In this document: positions 8,996-13,181 of the stretch, in pieces | Layout: each line of letters starts with the position of its first letter | Numbering within the stretch: the first letter of the stretch is position 1 | Origin: Oceanococcus sp041624435 | GTDB taxonomy: Bacteria; Pseudomonadota; Gammaproteobacteria; Nevskiales; Oceanococcaceae | NCBI GenBank assembly: GCA_041624435.1 | Contig: JBFJVB010000094.1 | Span: 1-13,181, forward strand | DNA length: 13,181 bases | Direction of reading: 5' to 3' | The notes under the pieces: model-generated | Told to the model about the DNA's origin: nothing | The model's input: the letters and a program-made list of their open reading frames with translations, nothing else | Databases searched by the model: none | Made by a program: the position numbers and the translations under genes

Positions 8996-9107
8996 AACCG
9001 CCGGGTTCTCTTCGGTCTCCTCCCGAACCCCTGCACGGCGGGATTCTTGGAGCCTGGGCAGGCAACGACCCCCAACCCGGTTGCCAGCGCCCAGGCTCCT
9101 CATTTTT
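8996..9107 (+). ncRNA. Candidate FNR-activated small regulatory RNA, about 112 nt
   Basis: Predicted transcript from A8996 to the T-run ending at 9107. Stem 1: 8998-9002 pairs with 9037-9041 and 9003-9008 pairs with 9025-9030, with a six-base bulge CTGCAC (9031-9036) and a 16-base loop. That loop holds UCUCCUCCC (9016-9024), complementary to a Shine-Dalgarno sequence. Stem 2 is the terminator hairpin 9049-9099, whose 13-base loop (9067-9079) is also C-rich (CCCCCAACCC). Nothing protein-like with a ribosome site is seen inside. Size, FNR control and a terminal U-run parallel E. coli FnrS, but I see no sequence similarity that would make it an FnrS homologue. Most likely a trans-acting, base-pairing RNA made under low oxygen. 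Alternative: a long 3' end of the YbaK-like transcript. Confidence 0.6.
9049..9107 (+). terminator. Rho-independent terminator with 17-bp two-part stem
   Basis: GGAGCCTGGGC (9049-9059) pairs exactly with GCCCAGGCTCC (9089-9099). Inside it GGCAAC (9061-9066) pairs with GTTGCC (9080-9085), separated from the outer stem by a small asymmetric internal loop. TCA and then TTTTT (9103-9107) follow on the plus strand. On the minus strand no T-run follows, so it terminates plus-strand transcription from the sRNA promoter and possibly from the YbaK-like gene. Confidence 0.8.
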
Positions 9108-9156
9108 ACTCGACGGACGATGCGCCCCAAAACGTGGCGCCGCCGACCCGGCGCAT

Positions 9157-9366
9157 TCAGGCCCCGCGGCGTTGGGGCTCGCTGCTGAACCGGATCACCA
9201 GCTGGGCCTCACCAATGACGATGCGCCCTTGCTGTTTTCCCTTGAAGAATCCGTACTTGGCGAGTGCCTGATAGGGATCGGCATATCCATCAAAGCCACC
9301 GTGCAACTTCAAGGGTTCGTCGATGCCTTCGACTTCGATCGTGAGATCGTGCAATTCATCACCCAT
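9157..9366 (-). CDS. Small conserved-looking protein of unknown function, 69 aa
   Basis: I do not recognise this protein. The start at 9366 is chosen because GGAG lies 7 bases upstream of the ATG, and because the peptide becomes protein-like there (acidic, MGDELHDLTIEVEGIDEP) whereas the upstream extension is Arg/Gly/Ser-rich shadow sequence. The body alternates short strands (LTIEVEG, GRIVIGEAQLVIRF) around a Gly/Tyr-rich centre (LHGGFDGYADPYQALAKYGFF), suggesting a small, mostly beta, cytoplasmic fold. No signal peptide or membrane segment. It lies 106 bp downstream of the glutathione peroxidase gene on the same strand and converges on the sRNA terminator. Confidence 0.65.
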   Translation of the reverse strand: MGDELHDLTIEVEGIDEPLKLHGGFDGYADPYQALAKYGFFKGKQQGRIVIGEAQLVIRFSSEPQRRGA

Positions 9367-9472
9367 GACTTGTCTCCATCGGACTGAGGGTTCCAGTGTA
9401 CTCGTCTGCTGGCCAGGACCACGCCCCGATCGAGCCATAAGGCCCCGGCCTGCATGCTGGCTGCCGCTAAAC
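9367..9472. other. Intergenic region between the glutathione peroxidase and 69-aa genes
   Basis: 106 bp between two minus-strand genes. Apart from the GGAG ribosome site of the 69-aa gene I see no convincing terminator or promoter. GC-rich with several GGCC words. Confidence 0.4.
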
Positions 9473-9946
9473 TTACAGCAGGGCTTCAATATCAGCCCGC
9501 AAGGCTTGGGGTTTGTCGGTCGGCGCATAACGCTTCACCACCTGGCCGGCGCGGTCGATCAGGAACTTGGTGAAATTCCATTTTATGCCGGAGGTCAGGA
9601 ACCCTTTTCCCTGTGTTTTCAGATGCTTGTACAATGGATCGGCATCGTCCCCGTTCACCTTGATCTTGGCCAGCAAGGGAAAACTGACCTGATAATTCAA
9701 GCTGCAGAAGTTCTTGATTTCCTCGGCATCGCCTGGCTCCTGGTGGCCAAACTGATCACAGGGAAAGCCCAGCACCACCAGACCCCGCTGGGCGTACTCC
9801 CGGTATAGGGCCTCCAGCCCGGCGTACTGTGGCGTGAATCCGCACTTGCTGGCCGTGTTCACGATCAACAGCACTTTTCCGGCATAGGCGGATAGCGGCT
9901 GATTGGCGCCATCGATGGTTTTCACATTGAAGTCATACACATTCAC
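9473..9946 (-). CDS. Glutathione peroxidase family, thioredoxin-dependent 2-Cys type
   Basis: Peroxidase of 157 aa that reduces hydrogen peroxide and organic hydroperoxides. The start is placed at GTG 9946 because GAGGA sits 7 bases upstream and the product then begins MNVYDF, as in the family; an in-frame ATG at 9979 would add 11 unlikely residues. The catalytic tetrad is visible: Cys35 in NTASKCGFTPQY, Gln69 in FPCDQFGHQEPG, and Trp123-Asn124 in KWNFTKFL. Cys81 in FCSLNYQVSFP aligns with the resolving Cys of plant-type enzymes, which points to thioredoxin rather than glutathione as reductant. It is monomeric-type (no oligomerisation loop) and has no signal peptide, so it is cytoplasmic. It is divergent from the second LolA-like gene across about 205 bp. 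Confidence 0.93.
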   Translation of the reverse strand: MNVYDFNVKTIDGANQPLSAYAGKVLLIVNTASKCGFTPQYAGLEALYREYAQRGLVVLGFPCDQFGHQEPGDAEEIKNFCSLNYQVSFPLLAKIKVNGDDADPLYKHLKTQGKGFLTSGIKWNFTKFLIDRAGQVVKRYAPTDKPQALRADIEALL

Positions 9947-10083
9947 GATCCGGTCCTCATCCAAGCCCAAAGCGGGCATTGTCCCTGATCTGGGCTCGAA
10001 AATACCGCGACCCGCAATGTCCCGCCCCGAACCCTGGCCGGACTCGCCTGGCCCCCACCCTCGAGCTCCCCGCTCAGCACGGG

Positions 10084-10116
10084 ATCAAGACCCCTGGCCG
10101 CCATTCGGGTTAGAGT
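10084..10116 (+). promoter_or_regulatory. Possible promoter of the second LolA-like/RND pair
   Basis: TAGAGT at 10111-10116 is a four-of-six -10 hexamer, with AAGACC (10087-10092) as a poor -35 at 18 bp. A start near 10123 gives a 29-nt leader ending in AAGGAG. ATCAA (10084-10088) lies exactly where the right half of an FNR box would be, but the left half (CAGCA) does not match. Weak overall. Confidence 0.25.
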
Positions 10117-10151
10117 CGGTCCCGGAAATATCAGACCAAGGAGTTGTATTG

Positions 10152-10937
10152 ATGCGCCGCCTGTTCGCACTGCTGCTGGGCGCGGCCTCGTTCATGGCCT
10201 GCGCACAATCGCCAGAGACGGATTTCGCCGACTGCGTGCAGCGCAATTTCCCTCAGCACTCCGCCCAGCAGAAGATTCGTCTGGTATCGACCGACCGCAC
10301 GGGCGGCACGGCAAAAATTACCGCCCGCATCTTCTGGCAGCCCTCGCGCACCGGCCAGAACCGTTTCCATGTGCGGGTGGATGAACCCCTGGATCTGGCC
10401 AATTCCGCGTATTTGCTGGTTCAGGAACCGGCTCAGGAATCCCTGTTTGTCTATGTCCCGGGGCTGAACCGGGTGCGGCGCATGCGCGGCGAGGCCATGT
10501 CCGGCGAACTGTGGGGCACCAGCCTGGATTATGCCGATCTGCAATATTTGCACGGCATTGCCTTGAATACCGGGTTCAGCCCAGCCGGCCAAGCGCAGCT
10601 CGGCACGCGCCCGGTACAACTGTTCAAGGCCAGCGTGCCGCCTGCCGCAGGCTGGGGGTATGCCGGGGTCCAGGTGGCGCTGGACATCCAGACCTGCATC
10701 GTGCTCCAGGTGGAGTTTGCCGACGAGCAGGGCGAGATTGAAAAACGCCTCAGCGCCGATCCCGCTTCTCTGGAGCAGATCGACGGTTACTGGATAGCCC
10801 GCAAGGCAGTGGTGGAGGACCTGCGCCGCGGCACGCGCACCCAGCTGGAGGTGCTCCGGGCTGAGTTTGATCAGCGCCTGCCGCTTGGCCTGTTCGACAG
10901 TCGGGGTTTTTATCTCACCCGCCTGCCCAAGGACTAG
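10152..10937 (+). CDS. LolA-like outer membrane lipoprotein-sorting family protein (second copy)
   Basis: Periplasmic protein of 261 aa, distantly related to the one at 2123-2911 and of nearly the same length. The signal peptide spans residues 1-19 (MRRLFALLLGAASFMACA, cut before Gln-Ser). The Cys within Phe-Met-Ala-Cys could alternatively be a weak lipobox. The family signature is present but divergent: FVYVPGLNRVRRMRG followed by ELWGTSLDYADLQYL, the counterpart of LYLP...FMGSEFAYEDI in the first copy. The start is fixed by AAGGAG (10138-10143), 8 bases before ATG; the frame is open further upstream but that part lacks protein character. It is followed 12 bp later by its RND partner. Inferred role: periplasmic carrier of the cargo released by that exporter. 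Confidence 0.85.
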   Translation: MRRLFALLLGAASFMACAQSPETDFADCVQRNFPQHSAQQKIRLVSTDRTGGTAKITARIFWQPSRTGQNRFHVRVDEPLDLANSAYLLVQEPAQESLFVYVPGLNRVRRMRGEAMSGELWGTSLDYADLQYLHGIALNTGFSPAGQAQLGTRPVQLFKASVPPAAGWGYAGVQVALDIQTCIVLQVEFADEQGEIEKRLSADPASLEQIDGYWIARKAVVEDLRRGTRTQLEVLRAEFDQRLPLGLFDSRGFYLTRLPKD

Positions 10938-10949
10938 CCGGGACTCCGC

Positions 10950-13181
10950 ATGGCCAGCGCCCACAGCCCGGTCCGCCGCCTGCTGACCCTGACCCTGACA
11001 CAACCGCGTCTGGTCCTGGCATGCGTTGCCGCCTTCACCGTGTTGATGTTTGCCGGTCTGGTGGACTGGGGAAAACTGGATTGGCGCCTGGGCGTTGATG
11101 CCTCGGTCACCCCGCTGCTGCCCAGCGCCGATCGGGTACAGGAGGTGTACGACTACTCGCGCCAGGCTTTTGGCAGCGAGGACCGGGTCATCGTGGCACT
11201 GGCCAGCAACAACGCTTTGGCACCGGAATCTCGCGCGCTGCTCGGCCGGTTGCACCAGCGGCTGAGACAGCTACCGGGTGTGCAGCAGGTCGATTCCCTG
11301 CATAACGCCGCGCTGGCCCGTGATCTGGGCGACGGCACCGAAGTCTGGCCAGTGGCCGAGTGGCTGGACCGGTTTCAGGTGGACCCCGAGGCTTTGCTGG
11401 CGGAACTGCGCCTTGATCCCGGCTTTCGCCGCAGCCTGATTGCCGACGACGGCAGAGTGGCCGGCCTGATCCTGACGCTGCGGGACAATGTGCAGGGCAA
11501 GCCGCTGGAAAGTGCGCTGGCCGATGCCATCGTCACCACTGCTGACGAGCTTGTGGCGGCCGCCGCGGTGCCCGGGGCCAGGGTCTGGGTCGGCGGCCCG
11601 CCGATTGTCAGCGCCCGCACGGTGGCCGCCATCATCGGCGACCTCAAACTCATGCTGCCCGCGATTCTGGGAATTTTTGCGGTGCTGCTGGCTTTCGCCT
11701 TTCGCAGTGTCCGCGCCCTGGTGCTCCCCCTGGTCACCATCAGTCTGGGCCTGATCTGGACACTCGGCGCCATGGCCTGGCTGGGCCATGAATTGAATCT
11801 GATGACGGTCATCGTCCCGCCCCTGATCATGACCCTGGGGCTGGCGTACAGCATTCATATCTTCGCGCCCTATTATGTTCTGGCCGAGCAGGCCAGCCGT
11901 AGCCCGCAGGAACTGGTCGGCGCCACCCTGATCGAAGTCGCCCGCCCGCTGCTGCTCACCGCCTTGACCACCATCGTGGGTTTTGTCGCCCTGGCCGCCA
12001 GTCCCTTGCCGGCGGTCCGGCATTTCGCCTGGTTTTCGGCTCTGGGCGTCGCCCTGACCATGCTCGCCGCGCTGACCCTGGTACCGGCCGTCCTGGTGCA
12101 GGCGGGCCTGCCGAGACATCTGCGGCGCACCGATGTGCTGATGCCGCTGTTTGAATTCCTCTCGCGCCTGATCGTACGGCGACGCATCACCATCCTGGTG
12201 CTGAGCGCCCTGGTGGGCCTGATGTCCGTGCTGGCGGCGACGCAGATTCGCGTAGGCTCCAATTTCATCGCCGATTTTCCGGCCGATTCACGCCTGCGTC
12301 AGGACCATGACGCGATCGGTCTGGCCCTGGGTGGGGCCAATCCGTTCAATATCATCATCCGCGCCGATATCAACGATGCGTTTGCCCAGGCCGACACCCT
12401 GCGCAGTGTCGCGCAGCTCCAGACCTGGCTGGATGCCCAGCCCGAGATCGGCACCACGCTGTCGGTCGTCGATGCGCTGCGCCAGATTGATCTGGCGTTC
12501 GGCGGCCGACGGGATGAATTCGTCTTTCCCGAGGCCACCAGCACGATCAAGCAGATGTTTGCGCTGGGCGGTGGCGCGCAGTTGAGCCAGCTGGTCGATA
12601 CCCGGCTGCGGGTCACCAATATCATCGTTCGCGCCACGCCGCAGGACAGCTTTGCGCTGGGCGAACTGGTTGAGCGCATCGAGCAACGCCTGACCACCCT
12701 GCCCCGCCCCCTGCAGGCCCATGTCACCGGCACCCCGGTGGTGATCGCCCGGACCCTGCAGCGTATCGGCGAAGGCCAGGTCCTGACCCTGGGCATCGCC
12801 ATGTTCGCGATCTTTCTCATTCTGGCCGTGGTGCTGACCTCGGTGCGCAGCGCACTGCTGGCCTTGCTGCCCAATCTTTTGCCGATTTCGATTTACTACG
12901 GCGCCCTGGGCCTGACGGGCGTGCCGCTGAGTCCCACCACCGGTCTGATCGCCTGCATCGTGCTGGGCGTCGCCGTGGATGACACGATTCATTATCTGGT
13001 CAGATTCAATTCCGAGGCGCGCCGCCTGCGCAGCGAAACCCAGGCCACCGCCACCGCCTTGCGGGAGGTACTCAGACCGGTGACCCTGACCACCATCGCG
13101 CTGGTGCTGGGCTTTTTGGTTCTGACCCACAGCGAGCTGCGCAATCAGGCTCAATTCGGCGCGCTGGCGGCGTTTACCCTG
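10950..13181 (+). CDS. RND/MMPL-family exporter (second copy), 3'-truncated by window edge
   Basis: The frame is open from ATG 10950 to the last base (744 codons, no stop), so the C-terminus is missing. TM1 is at about residues 21-38, followed by periplasmic domain 1 and a membrane block at about 230-390. A cytoplasmic linker, TM7 (about 410-430) and periplasmic domain 2 come next, then a second membrane block from about 610 to the edge, where the last helices are lost. The second block keeps Asp677-Asp678-Thr-Ile-His681, the relay motif of COG1033 exporters. The equivalent spot in the first block reads Ala299-Tyr-Ser-Ile-His303 and has no acidic residue. The gene follows the LolA-like gene by 12 bp, so the two are one unit. 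Substrate unknown; hydrophobic or lipid cargo is inferred from the family. Confidence 0.9.
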   Translation, partial: MASAHSPVRRLLTLTLTQPRLVLACVAAFTVLMFAGLVDWGKLDWRLGVDASVTPLLPSADRVQEVYDYSRQAFGSEDRVIVALASNNALAPESRALLGRLHQRLRQLPGVQQVDSLHNAALARDLGDGTEVWPVAEWLDRFQVDPEALLAELRLDPGFRRSLIADDGRVAGLILTLRDNVQGKPLESALADAIVTTADELVAAAAVPGARVWVGGPPIVSARTVAAIIGDLKLMLPAILGIFAVLLAFAFRSVRALVLPLVTISLGLIWTLGAMAWLGHELNLMTVIVPPLIMTLGLAYSIHIFAPYYVLAEQASRSPQELVGATLIEVARPLLLTALTTIVGFVALAASPLPAVRHFAWFSALGVALTMLAALTLVPAVLVQAGLPRHLRRTDVLMPLFEFLSRLIVRRRITILVLSALVGLMSVLAATQIRVGSNFIADFPADSRLRQDHDAIGLALGGANPFNIIIRADINDAFAQADTLRSVAQLQTWLDAQPEIGTTLSVVDALRQIDLAFGGRRDEFVFPEATSTIKQMFALGGGAQLSQLVDTRLRVTNIIVRATPQDSFALGELVERIEQRLTTLPRPLQAHVTGTPVVIARTLQRIGEGQVLTLGIAMFAIFLILAVVLTSVRSALLALLPNLLPISIYYGALGLTGVPLSPTTGLIACIVLGVAVDDTIHYLVRFNSEARRLRSETQATATALREVLRPVTLTTIALVLGFLVLTHSELRNQAQFGALAAFTL

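Noticed and set aside
8854..9387. Plus-strand open frame running through the sRNA region
   Set aside because: It overlaps the YbaK-like gene out of frame, lacks a ribosome site, and its product is low-complexity Pro/Arg/Ser without family features.
9947..9979. ATG at 9979 as the start of the glutathione peroxidase
   Set aside because: The AGGGA is too close to that ATG and the extra 11 residues are not family-like; GTG 9946 has better spacing and a canonical N-terminus.
9980..10010. ATCAG on the minus strand upstream of the peroxidase as an FNR box
   Set aside because: The left half-site does not match at all, so only one half-site exists.

Overview
This is high-GC, densely coding chromosomal DNA. 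The gene content (CbpA with its partner CbpM, an S9 prolyl oligopeptidase with a signal peptide, LolA-like periplasmic proteins, a predicted outer-membrane barrel, FNR-type operators) fits a Gram-negative bacterium, most likely a gammaproteobacterium. I cannot assign a genus from the sequence alone. I see no tRNA, rRNA, insertion sequence, integrase or CRISPR array.

Layout. (A) 1-4189, plus strand: an RND/MMPL-type exporter cut by the left edge, a LolA-like periplasmic protein overlapping it by 20 bp, and a predicted outer-membrane beta-barrel. Together they look like an inner-membrane to periplasm to outer-membrane export route. (B) 4246-6902, minus strand: a DUF4399 protein followed by a periplasmic prolyl oligopeptidase. 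(C) 7059-9107, plus strand: cbpA-cbpM, a YbaK/ProX-type deacylase, and a stretch without a protein gene that appears to encode a small RNA. (D) 9157-9946, minus strand: a 69-aa unknown protein and a thioredoxin-type glutathione peroxidase. (E) 10152 to the right edge, plus strand: a second LolA-like protein followed by a second RND exporter, open to the window end. Block E repeats the two-protein logic of block A in reversed gene order.

The most interesting part is the roughly 250 bp between the YbaK-like gene and the 69-aa gene. It holds a perfect FNR/ANR box (TTGAT-N4-ATCAA, 8948-8961), a -10-like TAGACT at class II spacing, and a predicted transcript of about 112 nt that folds into two hairpins with C-rich loops. 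One loop carries UCUCCUCCC, complementary to Shine-Dalgarno sequences. The second hairpin is an intrinsic terminator followed by five T. This is the layout expected of an oxygen-responsive, Hfq-type regulatory RNA, comparable in logic and size to E. coli FnrS. A second FNR-like box with the same distance to a -10-like hexamer precedes cbpA, and a weaker third one precedes the YbaK-like gene. Block C may therefore be a small low-oxygen regulon of chaperone, tRNA quality control and regulatory RNA. All regulatory calls are by eye and untested.
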